NCBI GenBank assembly: GCA_029979145.1
Contig: JAPOIC010000051.1
Coordinates: 1 to 10,856 of the forward strand
DNA length: 10,856 bases
Origin: Opitutaceae bacterium
Lineage (GTDB): Bacteria; Verrucomicrobiota; Verrucomicrobiia; Opitutales; Opitutaceae
Direction: 5' to 3'
Position numbers and translations under genes: made by a program. Shown piece after piece: positions 1 through 5,940 of the stretch; position 1 is the first letter of the stretch, and every line of letters begins with the position of its first letter. The notes below the pieces were generated by a model. It did not search any database and was not told the origin of the DNA. It saw nothing but the letters and a program-made list of their open reading frames with translations.

Positions 1-312
1 CGCGAGATCGGCCATGCCGTAATCTTCCTGCGCCACCGTGGTCGCACCAAAGGGGTTGGTCTCGATCAGGTCGGCACCCGCGGCCAGATAGCCTTCGTGG
101 ATGTCGCGGACCACGTCGGGCCGCGTGAGGCTGAGCAGCTCGTTGTTGCCTTTGACGTCTTTGGCAAAGTCCTTGAAGCGTTCACCCCGGTAGTCCGCCT
201 CCGTCAGCTTGAAGCGCTGGATCATGGTGCCCATGGCCCCGTCGAGGATGACGATGCGTTGCTTGAGGGTCTCGGGCAGCGCCTGGGCGCGGGTGTAGTT
301 CAGGGGTTTCAT
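1..312 (-). CDS. metH: Methionine synthase, cobalamin-dependent, N-terminal part (partial)
   Basis: The minus strand reads open for 104 codons from an ATG at 312-310 to the window edge, so the 3' end is missing. The protein begins MKPLNYTRAQ, then has ILDGAMGTMIQ (about residues 22-32), YRGERF, KGNNELLSLTRP and AGADLIETNPFGATT. These are the hallmarks of the homocysteine S-methyltransferase barrel of MetH, which passes a methyl group from methyl-cobalamin to homocysteine to make methionine. The alignment from the first residues matches the known MetH N-terminus, which supports the start. The zinc-binding cysteines, folate, cobalamin and reactivation domains would lie outside the window. No Shine-Dalgarno is convincing (only AGGG a few bases before the ATG). 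A single-domain homocysteine methyltransferase (split MetH) cannot be excluded because only the first domain is visible. Confidence 0.9.
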   Translation of the reverse strand, partial: MKPLNYTRAQALPETLKQRIVILDGAMGTMIQRFKLTEADYRGERFKDFAKDVKGNNELLSLTRPDVVRDIHEGYLAAGADLIETNPFGATTVAQEDYGMADLA

Positions 313-319
313 GCCCTGT

Positions 320-325
320 ATTGTA
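320..325 (-). promoter_or_regulatory. Possible metH -10 element (TACAAT) overlapping the katG terminator tail
   Basis: On the minus strand TACAAT differs from TATAAT at one base and ends seven bases before the metH ATG. If used, transcription would start at or next to the ATG, giving a leaderless mRNA. No good -35 is visible, since that position falls inside the terminator hairpin. Six bases in an AT-rich terminator tail can match by chance. Confidence 0.25.
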
Positions 326-355
326 AAAAGCCCCTGCGCTTGCGCATCAGGGGCT
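325..355 (-). terminator. Rho-independent terminator of katG
   Basis: An 8-bp perfect stem (AGCCCCTG at 329-336 with CAGGGGCT at 348-355) encloses an 11-nt loop that can itself pair partly. Read on the minus strand it is followed directly by TTTTT. It begins 22 bases after the katG stop codon and ends 13 bases before the metH start, so it should terminate katG or act as an attenuator between katG and metH. Confidence 0.85.
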
Positions 356-376
356 GGCATCATCACTGCAGCGGCT

Positions 377-2605
377 TCACCGCAGGTCGAAGCGGTCGGC
401 GTTCATGACCTTGTTCCAGGCGGCGACGAAGTCGGTGACAAACTTCGCTTGGTTGTCCGACTGGGCGTAGACCTCGGCGAACGCGCGGAGCTGCGAGTTG
501 GAGCCGAAGATCAGGTCGACGCGGGAGGCCGTCCACTTCACGTCACCCGTGGCGCGGTCGCGCACTTCGAACAGGTCCTCCATCGGCGACGTGGCCTTCA
601 TCACGTTGCCCATGTCGAGCAGGTTGACGAAGAAGTCGTTGGTGAGGGCGCCGGGCTTCGCCGTGAACACGCCGTGCTTGGTCTTGCCGTGGTTGGCGTC
701 GAGCGCACGGAGGCCGCCGACGAGGACGGTCATCTCCGGGGCGGTAAGGCCGAGGAGCTGCGCCTTGTCGACAAGCAGGTGCTCGGCGCGCATGCCGGCG
801 TGGCCCTTCGCGAAGTTGCGGAAGCCGTCGGCGATGGGCTCGAGCGGGACAAACGAATCGGCGTCGGTCTGCGCCTGGGTGGCGTCGACGCGACCCGGGG
901 CAAAGGGCACATCCACTGCGTGCCCGGCGGCCTTCGCTGCGGACTCAATGGCGGCGGCGCCACCGAGGACAATGAGGTCGGCGAGCGACACCGTTTTGCC
1001 GCCCTTGCCGAAGTCGGCCTGGATGGCCTCGTAAACCTCGAGGACCTTGGCGAGCTTCGCGGGCTGGTTGGCCTCCCAGTCCTTCTGCGGGGCGAGGCGG
1101 ATGCGGGCACCGTTGGCGCCGCCACGCTTGTCCGAGCCGCGGAAGGTCGAGGCGGAGGCCCAGGCGGTGGCGACGAGGTCGGACACCGACAGGCCGGAGG
1201 CGAGGATCTTGGCCTTGAGGGCCGCGATGTCCTTCGCGTCGATCGCGGTCTTGCCGGCGGCGGGGAGCGGGTCCTGCCAAATCAGGTCCTCGGCCGGGAC
1301 TTCCTCGCCGAGGTAGAGGCACTTCGGGCCCATGTCGCGGTGCGTGAGCTTGAACCACGCGCGGGCAAAGGCGTCGGCGAACTGGTCCGGATTCTCGAGG
1401 AACCGGCGCGAGATTTTCTCGTAGGCCGGGTCGAACCGCAGCGAAAGGTCGGTGGTGAGCATCGTCGGGCGGCGCTTCTTCGACGGATCAAACGCGTCGG
1501 GAATGATGGCGTCGGCGCCCTTCGCGACCCACTGCTGCGCGCCGGCGGGGCTCTTCTCGAGTTCCCATTCGTAGCCGAACAGGTTTTCGAAGAAGTTGTT
1601 GCTCCACTGGGTCGGCGTGGTGGTCCAGGTGACCTCGAGGCCGCTGGTGATGGTGTCGGCGCCCTTGCCGGACGCGTGGCTGCTGGTCCAGCCCAAGCCC
1701 TGCTCAGCGATGCCGGCGGCCTCGGGCTCCTTGCCGACGTGCGTGGCGGAGGCCGCGCCGTGGGTTTTGCCGAAAGTGTGGCCGCCGGCGATGAGCGCGA
1801 CGGTTTCTTCGTCGTTCATGGCCATGCGGGCGAAGGTCTCGCGGATGTCCTTGGCGGCGGCGATCGGGTCGGCGTTGCCGTCCGGACCCTCGGGATTGAC
1901 GTAAATCAGACCCATCTGCACCGCGGCGAGCGGGTTCTCCAGGTCGCGTTCGCCGGAGTAGCGGCTCTTCGGGTTGTTGCTCAGGGCGAGCCAGGTGTCC
2001 TCGGCGCCCCAGTAAACGTCTTCCTCGGGCTCCCACACGTCGGCGCGACCGCCGCCGAAACCGAAGGTCTTGAAGCCCATCGACTCGAGCGCGCAGTTGC
2101 CGGCGAGCACGAGGAGGTCGGCCCAAGAAATCTGGTTGCCATATTTCTGCTTGATGGGCCAGAGGAGGCGGCGGGCCTTGTCGAGGTTGGCGTTGTCCGG
2201 CCAGGAATTGAGCGGGGCGAAGCGCTGCTGACCCGAACCCGCGCCGCCGCGGCCGTCACCGATGCGGTAGGTGCCGGCGGCATGCCAGGACATGCGGATG
2301 AAGAACGGGCCGTAGTGACCGAAGTCGGCCGGCCACCACTCCTGCGAATCCGTCATCAACGCGTAGAGGTCGGCCTTGAGCGCCTTGTAATCGAGCTTCT
2401 TGAACTCTTCCGCGTAATCGAAATCCGCGTCCATCGGGTCGGACAGCGGCGAGTTCTGGTGCAGCATCTTCAAATTGATCTGGTTGGGCCACCAGTCCTT
2501 GTTGGTGCGGCCGCCGGCGCCGCCGTGGCTGGGTTTCGGCATCGTGCCGTGGAGATGCGGGAAGGGGCATTTGCCGCCGCCGTTTTCCGAATGAGGGGAT
2601 TCCAT
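377..2605 (-). CDS. katG: Catalase-peroxidase KatG
   Basis: A 742-residue bifunctional haem enzyme that dismutates hydrogen peroxide and also has broad peroxidase activity. The catalytic N-terminal domain has the distal triad Arg104, Trp107 and His108 in RMSWHAAGTYR. Tyr235 in MGLIYVNPEGPDG and Met261 in RMAMND complete the Trp-Tyr-Met covalent adduct needed for catalase activity. The proximal haem ligand is His276 in AGGHTFGKTHG, with Asp386 in TTDLSLRFDP behind it and the mobile arginine Arg423 in THRDMGP. The second half (about 430-742) is the degenerate duplicate domain typical of the family. Length is normal and no key residue is missing. The start is backed by GGAG six bases upstream and by the usual KCPF-type N-terminus. 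No signal peptide is seen, so it is probably cytoplasmic. It is divergent from oxyR, and an OxyR box abuts its predicted promoter, so peroxide induction is likely. It ends in its own terminator. Confidence 0.98.
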   Translation of the reverse strand: MESPHSENGGGKCPFPHLHGTMPKPSHGGAGGRTNKDWWPNQINLKMLHQNSPLSDPMDADFDYAEEFKKLDYKALKADLYALMTDSQEWWPADFGHYGPFFIRMSWHAAGTYRIGDGRGGAGSGQQRFAPLNSWPDNANLDKARRLLWPIKQKYGNQISWADLLVLAGNCALESMGFKTFGFGGGRADVWEPEEDVYWGAEDTWLALSNNPKSRYSGERDLENPLAAVQMGLIYVNPEGPDGNADPIAAAKDIRETFARMAMNDEETVALIAGGHTFGKTHGAASATHVGKEPEAAGIAEQGLGWTSSHASGKGADTITSGLEVTWTTTPTQWSNNFFENLFGYEWELEKSPAGAQQWVAKGADAIIPDAFDPSKKRRPTMLTTDLSLRFDPAYEKISRRFLENPDQFADAFARAWFKLTHRDMGPKCLYLGEEVPAEDLIWQDPLPAAGKTAIDAKDIAALKAKILASGLSVSDLVATAWASASTFRGSDKRGGANGARIRLAPQKDWEANQPAKLAKVLEVYEAIQADFGKGGKTVSLADLIVLGGAAAIESAAKAAGHAVDVPFAPGRVDATQAQTDADSFVPLEPIADGFRNFAKGHAGMRAEHLLVDKAQLLGLTAPEMTVLVGGLRALDANHGKTKHGVFTAKPGALTNDFFVNLLDMGNVMKATSPMEDLFEVRDRATGDVKWTASRVDLIFGSNSQLRAFAEVYAQSDNQAKFVTDFVAAWNKVMNADRFDLR

Positions 2606-2675
2606 GATTAACTCCGATCGAATGCTGCGTTGGGTTGTTTGGGTTACGAAAGGGGCGATCGCGCGGGGCGTTCGC

Positions 2676-2693
2676 TGGCCGGGGTTCCGGCCA
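2676..2693 (-). other. Hairpin in the predicted katG 5' leader
   Basis: TGGCCGG at 2676-2682 pairs perfectly with CCGGCCA at 2687-2693 around a 4-nt loop. With a start site near 2707 it would form close to the 5' end of a katG leader of roughly 100 nt. There is no U-tract, so it is not an obvious terminator. It may only stabilise the message or be chance in GC-rich DNA. Confidence 0.35.
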
Positions 2694-2713
2694 CAAACTG
2701 ACCGAAGGACAAG

Positions 2714-2742
2714 ATTAAATCAAACCCCGGGCTATTGTTGAA
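2714..2742 (-). promoter_or_regulatory. Predicted katG promoter
   Basis: On the minus strand TTCAAC (2742-2737) is separated by exactly 17 bp from TTTAAT (2719-2714), which matches TATAAT at five of six bases. The -35 is poor, as expected for an activator-dependent promoter. Its upstream edge touches the OxyR box at 2743, the placement typical of OxyR-activated promoters. The predicted start is near 2707, giving a leader of about 100 nt. Confidence 0.6.
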
Positions 2743-2779
2743 ATACTTTGTTCCTTTTGCCTCTATAGGCCCTGCCTAT
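2743..2779. promoter_or_regulatory. OxyR-binding box between katG and oxyR
   Basis: Four tetranucleotides sit in the OxyR pattern ATAG-N7-CTAT-N7-ATAG-N7-CTAT with every spacer exactly seven bases: ATAC (2743-2746), CTTT (2754-2757), ATAG (2765-2768) and CTAT (2776-2779). The first two match three of four bases and the last two match fully. The box abuts the predicted katG -35 and overlaps the oxyR ATG at 2778. This fits activation of katG and repression of oxyR by its own product. The plus-strand TTGAAA (2738-2743) could serve as an oxyR -35, but no well-spaced -10 is visible. Confidence 0.75.
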
Positions 2780-3677
2780 GGAAATGCACCAGCTGAGATA
2801 CATGGTCGCGCTGGCCCGCACGGGGAATTTCTCCCGCGCGGCCGAGCAATGCAACGTGGCCCAGCCGTCGCTCAGCCAGCAGATCCAGAAGCTCGAGGAC
2901 GAGCTCGGCGAGCGGCTCTTTGACCGCATGAAGCGCCAGGCCCGCCTGACCGCGCACGGCCACGCCTTCCTCCGCCGCGCGGTGCGCATCCTCGAGGAGG
3001 TCGATGCGGCCCGTCGCGAGGCCAGTGACGCCCTCGATCTCAAGCACGGCGCCGTGGCCATCGGCGTGCTGCCCACCATCGCCCCCTACGTGCTGCCGGG
3101 AATCGTCGCGAAGTTCAGCACGCAGTTCGCCGGCGTGGAGCTCACGGTGCACGAGGACACGACCGCACAACTGCTCAAACTCGTGCACGCCTATGAAATC
3201 GATTTCGCGCTCGTGGCCGAGCCGATCAACGACGACCGGCTCTTCGTCACCGAGCTGTTTACCGAGGAACTCCTCCTCGCCCTCCCCCCGAAGCACCGGC
3301 TCAACCGCCGCCGCACTCTCGCCGTCGCCGACCTGCGCGATGAAAAACTCATCGTGATGAAAGCCGGCCACTGCCTTGGCGACCAAGTGCTGGGCTTCTG
3401 CGAACGCCAGGAAGTGAAGCCGCAGATCAGTTTCCGCAGCGCGCAGCTTGAGACCGTGCAGGAAATGGTCTGCGCCGGCCTCGGCATTTCGCTTGTGCCG
3501 GCGATGGCGCGCCGCGCCAAATCCCGTCGCGCCCCCGACTACCGTTCGCTCAAAGCTCCGCGCCCCGAGCGCAAGGTCGTCCTCGTGTGGCCGCGTCAGC
3601 GCCCGCCCGGGCGCGCTGCCGCGGAGTTGGTGAAGTTGTTCACGGCGGCGCTGCGTCCGGGCAACGCCGCCAGCTGA
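2778..3677 (+). CDS. oxyR: Hydrogen peroxide sensor and LysR-type regulator OxyR
   Basis: A 299-residue LysR-family regulator. Residues 3-62 form the winged helix-turn-helix (MHQLRYMVALARTGNFSRAA, then AQPSLSQQIQKLE). Residues 90-295 form the two-lobed sensor domain. The redox pair is present as Cys199 and Cys208 in KAGHCLGDQVLGFC, the same numbering as in E. coli OxyR, with His198 next to the peroxidatic cysteine. Peroxide should oxidise these to a disulfide and switch on target genes. This distinguishes it from generic LysR proteins, including CysB and CbbR types. The start gives the standard family N-terminus. A second ATG two codons downstream is possible because the ribosome site is weak (AGG eight bases upstream). 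The start codon lies inside the OxyR box, so autoregulation is likely. Divergent katG and convergent prx are probable partners in peroxide defence. Confidence 0.95.
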   Translation: MEMHQLRYMVALARTGNFSRAAEQCNVAQPSLSQQIQKLEDELGERLFDRMKRQARLTAHGHAFLRRAVRILEEVDAARREASDALDLKHGAVAIGVLPTIAPYVLPGIVAKFSTQFAGVELTVHEDTTAQLLKLVHAYEIDFALVAEPINDDRLFVTELFTEELLLALPPKHRLNRRRTLAVADLRDEKLIVMKAGHCLGDQVLGFCERQEVKPQISFRSAQLETVQEMVCAGLGISLVPAMARRAKSRRAPDYRSLKAPRPERKVVLVWPRQRPPGRAAAELVKLFTAALRPGNAAS

Positions 3678-3697
3678 GCGCTCCGCCCTCGCTCAGC
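3673..3697. terminator. Bidirectional hairpin holding the stop codons of oxyR and prx
   Basis: GCTGAGCG (3673-3680) and CGCTCAGC (3690-3697) form a perfect 8-bp stem with a 9-nt loop. The oxyR TGA and the opposing prx stop lie at equivalent places in the two arms. No T-run follows on either strand, so this is at most a weak or factor-dependent terminator, or a block to convergent transcription. Confidence 0.45.
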
Positions 3698-4169
3698 GCA
3701 GCGTCGCAATCAGCTCCCGCAGCTGCGCCGCGTGATCCTTCGTGTCGACCTTCTCGGCGATCGCGAGCACGGTGCCGTCCGGCGCGAGCACATACGCCGC
3801 GCGCTGCGGGCCGGTGAAGGTGCGGCCATACATCTGCTTCTCCACCACCGAGTCCGTCGCCTGCGCGAACAAATCGTCCGGATCGCTCGCCAGCACATAG
3901 CCGATTCCTTTTTTCGCGGCGTATTTCCGGTGCGATCCGCAGGTGTCGCGGCTGAGTGCCACCACGTTGTAGCCGGCGCGATCAAACTCCGCGGCATCCG
4001 CCGCGAGGCTGTCATTCTGCCGGTCGCAGCCCGGCGTGTTGTTCTTCATGTAGACCGAGACGATGGTCGGGCGCGTAAGGAGGTCTTTAAACACAACCTC
4101 CTTTTCTTCATTATCTTGCACCACCTTGAGCGTGAAGTTCAACTTGAGTTTCCGGCCGGAGGTAATCAT
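3693..4169 (-). CDS. Peroxiredoxin, PrxQ/Bcp type
   Basis: A 158-residue thioredoxin-fold peroxidase that would reduce hydrogen peroxide or organic hydroperoxides with thiol reductant, probably in the cytoplasm as no signal peptide is seen. The active-site stretch is VYMKNNTPGCDRQ, with peroxidatic Cys48, Thr45 and, further on, Arg123 in PQRAAYVL, which correspond to the conserved Thr, Cys and Arg of the family. Cys77 in SRDTCGSH is the only other cysteine and is the candidate resolving residue. There is no cysteine five residues after Cys48 as in E. coli Bcp. The usual proline of the PxxxTxxC motif is Met41 here. The N-terminus (LKLNFTLKVVQDNEEKEVVF) also lacks the common APDF motif. Length is normal. 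No good ribosome site precedes the ATG. It faces oxyR tail to tail, with 15 bp between the stop codons, and diverges from the thioesterase gene. Confidence 0.88.
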   Translation of the reverse strand: MITSGRKLKLNFTLKVVQDNEEKEVVFKDLLTRPTIVSVYMKNNTPGCDRQNDSLAADAAEFDRAGYNVVALSRDTCGSHRKYAAKKGIGYVLASDPDDLFAQATDSVVEKQMYGRTFTGPQRAAYVLAPDGTVLAIAEKVDTKDHAAQLRELIATLR

Positions 4170-4231
4170 GCCCCCAGAGAGTCGAGGAATCGGGCAACGT
4201 CAAACCGAAGTCCGCGCGACGGCTTTGACTC

Positions 4232-4723
4232 ATGCAAAAAATTGTCCCAACTTCACCGCGAATGAAGTCCGTCAAGATCCCCGCGTTTGAGCTTTTTCTT
4301 CACGAGATGATCCCGCTCGCGAAGATGATGGGCGTCGGCGTGGAGGTTAGCGACGACCGCTCGCTCACGCTCAAGGCCCCGAAGGAGCAGAACAAAAATT
4401 CGCTCAACACGGCCTTCGGCGGCAGCCTCGTCTCCCTCGCCACCCTCGCCGGCTACGGCGTCGTGTGGGAGTTGATGAAGAGCGACAAGCACGCGGACAA
4501 GACCGAGTGGCGCATCGTCGTGAAGGAAAGCCGCGCGGCCTACCGCCGCCCCGTGATCGGCGACCTCCGCGCGATCTGCGAGCGGCCGGCCCAGGCCGCG
4601 ATCGCCGAGTTCAAGGACGCACTCGCGCGCTACGGCCAGGCCAAGCTCAAGCTCCACGCCAAGGTCGTCGAGGAAGGCCGCACCGCGGTCGACGTCACCG
4701 CCGCCTTCGTCGTCTCGCGCTAA
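4232..4723 (+). CDS. YiiD C-terminal-domain-like hotdog thioesterase
   Basis: A 163-residue protein whose core resembles the thioesterase domain found at the C-terminus of YiiD. The signature is residues 59-79, NTAFGGSLVSLATLAGYG plus VVW, which forms the long central helix of the hotdog fold. Predicted strands surround it: VEVSDDRSLTLKAP before it, then TEWRIVVKESRAAYRRPV and KLKLHAKVVEEGRTAVDVTAAFVV after it. It stands alone, without the acetyltransferase half of E. coli YiiD. Such proteins probably hydrolyse acyl-CoA or acyl-ACP thioesters. The substrate cannot be read from sequence. Two in-frame starts are possible, at 4232 and 4262 (MKSVKIPAFEL). Neither has a Shine-Dalgarno sequence, and the core begins after the second. 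Divergent from prx by 62 bp. Followed by a large terminator hairpin. Confidence 0.8.
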   Translation: MQKIVPTSPRMKSVKIPAFELFLHEMIPLAKMMGVGVEVSDDRSLTLKAPKEQNKNSLNTAFGGSLVSLATLAGYGVVWELMKSDKHADKTEWRIVVKESRAAYRRPVIGDLRAICERPAQAAIAEFKDALARYGQAKLKLHAKVVEEGRTAVDVTAAFVVSR

Positions 4724-4744
4724 ACGCGCACATATCTCTTAGGT

Positions 4745-4807
4745 AGGGCGGGGTTGATGCTGCGTCCTCCGTAGGCTCGGCGACGGAGGAACCCCGCCTT
4801 TCTTTTT
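4745..4807 (+). terminator. Rho-independent terminator after the thioesterase gene
   Basis: The outer stem GGCGGGGTT (4747-4755) pairs with AACCCCGCC (4790-4798). An inner stem CCTCCGT (4766-4772) pairs with ACGGAGG (4783-4789) around a 10-nt loop, leaving a one-sided bulge of 10 nt. The right arm runs into TTTCTTTTT on the plus strand. It lies 21 bases after the stop. The two-part stem is longer than a minimal terminator and may double as a dispersed repeat. Confidence 0.7.
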
Positions 4808-4902
4808 CCGCAGATCACGCGGATTCCACGGATAGCGGGAAAGCCCCGCACACTACCGTCAACCTTAAGTGGTCTTATCCGTATTATCCGTGCAATCCGC
4901 GG
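4808..4902. repeat. Degenerate inverted repeat built of 9-bp units
   Basis: Two 27-bp arms, 4808-4834 and 4876-4902, are inverted copies matching at 20 of 27 bases. Each arm has three 9-bp steps, with GGAT-like cores in the left arm and ATCCG cores in the right. A small hairpin GCGGG/CCCGC (4835-4849) sits in the 41-bp centre. This resembles the ATCCGTG-type intergenic repeats I recall from environmental bacteria. No coding role is seen. It directly follows the upstream terminator and ends 12 bp before the stop codon of the membrane-protein gene. Confidence 0.65.
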
Positions 4903-4914
4903 CACAAACTCCGG

Positions 4915-5283
4915 CTATCTTGCGCGCCACTCGTCGCGTTCCTTCAGCCACACGACAAAAAGCACGAGCAGAAACGCCACCGAGAAGAACGCGAGAAACG
5001 CGAGCCACGACGCGCTCGGCCGAGCGAGTTCGATCGGAAACAGCAATTGCTGGCCGAGCAGAATGAAGAAAATGATCACGGTGTTCTGCCACTGGCGCTC
5101 GCCGAATCCGACGCACCGCAGAGTGCCCCAAACAAGACCGGCCATCATCGCCACGATCAGGAAATGATCGGGCAGATTCGGATTCGCGAGAAACCCCGCA
5201 ACGGCGAAGACAACCGCCATGGCAGCGGCAACTTGGTTGGAGAATCGCCGCAGCGACAGGGAATGAGGTTCCTCGTCCGCCAT
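4915..5283 (-). CDS. Small integral membrane protein, function unknown
   Basis: A 122-residue protein I do not recognise. Four hydrophobic segments suggest a four-helix inner-membrane protein: about 17-33 (VAAAMAVVFAVAGF), 39-57 (FLIVAMMAGLVWG), 67-84 (NTVIIFFILLGQQLLFPI) and 92-113 (WLAFLAFFSVAFLLVLFVVW). The N-terminus is polar and acidic and the C-terminus ends in a charged KERDEWRAR tail. With an even number of helices both ends should lie on the same side, probably the cytoplasm. There are no catalytic motifs, and the single cysteine is at 57. The start codon lies 8 bp after the stop of the dUTPase-like gene, so they are probably one transcript. No ribosome site is evident, which fits translational coupling. 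Confidence 0.75.
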   Translation of the reverse strand: MADEEPHSLSLRRFSNQVAAAMAVVFAVAGFLANPNLPDHFLIVAMMAGLVWGTLRCVGFGERQWQNTVIIFFILLGQQLLFPIELARPSASWLAFLAFFSVAFLLVLFVVWLKERDEWRAR

Positions 5284-5291
5284 GGCGTCGG

Positions 5292-5663
5292 TCAGATGTG
5301 CTTAGAGTCCGCCTCGTCCTTTTTGGCGTAGCCGGAGTCCTGCCGCTGGTGGTTGACGGCGTTCTTCTTCAAGTAGGCTTGGTAAACATCGTCCGCCGTC
5401 ATGCCGAGGGTCTGCGCAAGCGACACGAGGAAGTGAAACAGGTCGACCACCTCCACCTTGGCGTTCTGCTCGTCGAACTTCTGGTATTTCGCCCACCACT
5501 TCCACGGCACGCTGTCGATCAGCTCGGCGGTTTCCTGCTGCATCGCGCGCGTGTAATTCAGGATCCACTTGGCCTTTTCCTCGTCCGTCGGCGGCGGCAA
5601 CGAAACGCCAATGCGCTGGTTGAGCGCGTCCTGCATGCGGAAGATTTCTTCGAGCTTGTCCAT
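5292..5663 (-). CDS. Dimeric dUTPase / MazG-like all-alpha NTP pyrophosphatase
   Basis: A 123-residue all-alpha protein of the dUTPase-2/MazG-like superfamily, which splits dUTP (or related NTPs) to the monophosphate and pyrophosphate. The metal-binding pattern is visible: Glu44 and Glu47 in QQETAELID, Trp-rich WKWW at 54-57, then Glu71 and Asp74 in VEVVDLFHFLVS. The substrate-side signature YLKKNAVNHQRQDSGY lies at 97-112. That last motif points to dimeric dUTPase more than to MazG. It is shorter than typical dimeric dUTPases, lacking extra C-terminal helices, so substrate preference is uncertain. The protein should act in the cytoplasm to keep uracil out of DNA. The start codon has no clear Shine-Dalgarno. 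It leads a probable two-gene unit with the downstream membrane protein. Confidence 0.8.
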   Translation of the reverse strand: MDKLEEIFRMQDALNQRIGVSLPPPTDEEKAKWILNYTRAMQQETAELIDSVPWKWWAKYQKFDEQNAKVEVVDLFHFLVSLAQTLGMTADDVYQAYLKKNAVNHQRQDSGYAKKDEADSKHI

Positions 5664-5940
5664 GGCAGCACCGTGCGGGATGCCCCGGCGGCTGGCAAGT
5701 CCGCACCCGGGGCGAATGCATCTTCCTTAATACCTCATGGATAACCGATTGCGCATCCATGCTGTATCCATACCTCCCCTTCGCCGGAAAATAGGATTGC
5801 TCCATCACGCTGATTCAGCGGTATTAACCACTTCTGATCGATGTCGAGCCCGCCCCGCGTGGTTCCGTTGATCACTCACAACCCGGCTGCTCCCGCCCTT
5901 TTTGGCGGCGAAGCGCCATAGCTAACAAACACACATAACC
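5664..5940. other. Divergent intergenic region with short repeated motifs
   Basis: This 277-bp stretch carries no convincing gene. It contains TTAATACC (5727-5734) and its exact inverse GGTATTAA (5820-5827), each placed where it could hold a -10 (TATTAA) facing its flanking gene, but with poor -35 matches. Between them are ATGGATA (5737-5743), ATCCAT (5755-5760) and TATCCAT (5765-5771). The last two ATCCAT copies are 11 bp apart, about one helical turn. Small hairpins in 5893-5919 (CGCC/GGCG, TGGCG/CGCCA) lie before the plus-strand gene. The leader just before the ATG at 5941 is A/C-rich with no Shine-Dalgarno. Confidence 0.4.

Noticed and set aside
313..376. A SAM or cobalamin riboswitch before metH
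   Set aside because: Only 64 bp are available, and they are filled by a simple terminator hairpin with none of the conserved riboswitch cores.
311..2611. A 766-codon plus-strand open frame across katG
   Set aside because: It is antisense to katG, whose catalytic residues are all present. The translation shows no family features and reflects high-GC codon bias.
4808..4902. CRISPR array or transposon end
   Set aside because: There are only two degenerate inverted arms, no spacers between direct repeats, no transposase and no target-site duplication.
5302..5808. A 168-codon minus-strand frame overlapping the dUTPase-like gene
   Set aside because: Its downstream part is the dUTPase gene in the wrong frame and the upstream part shows no domain.
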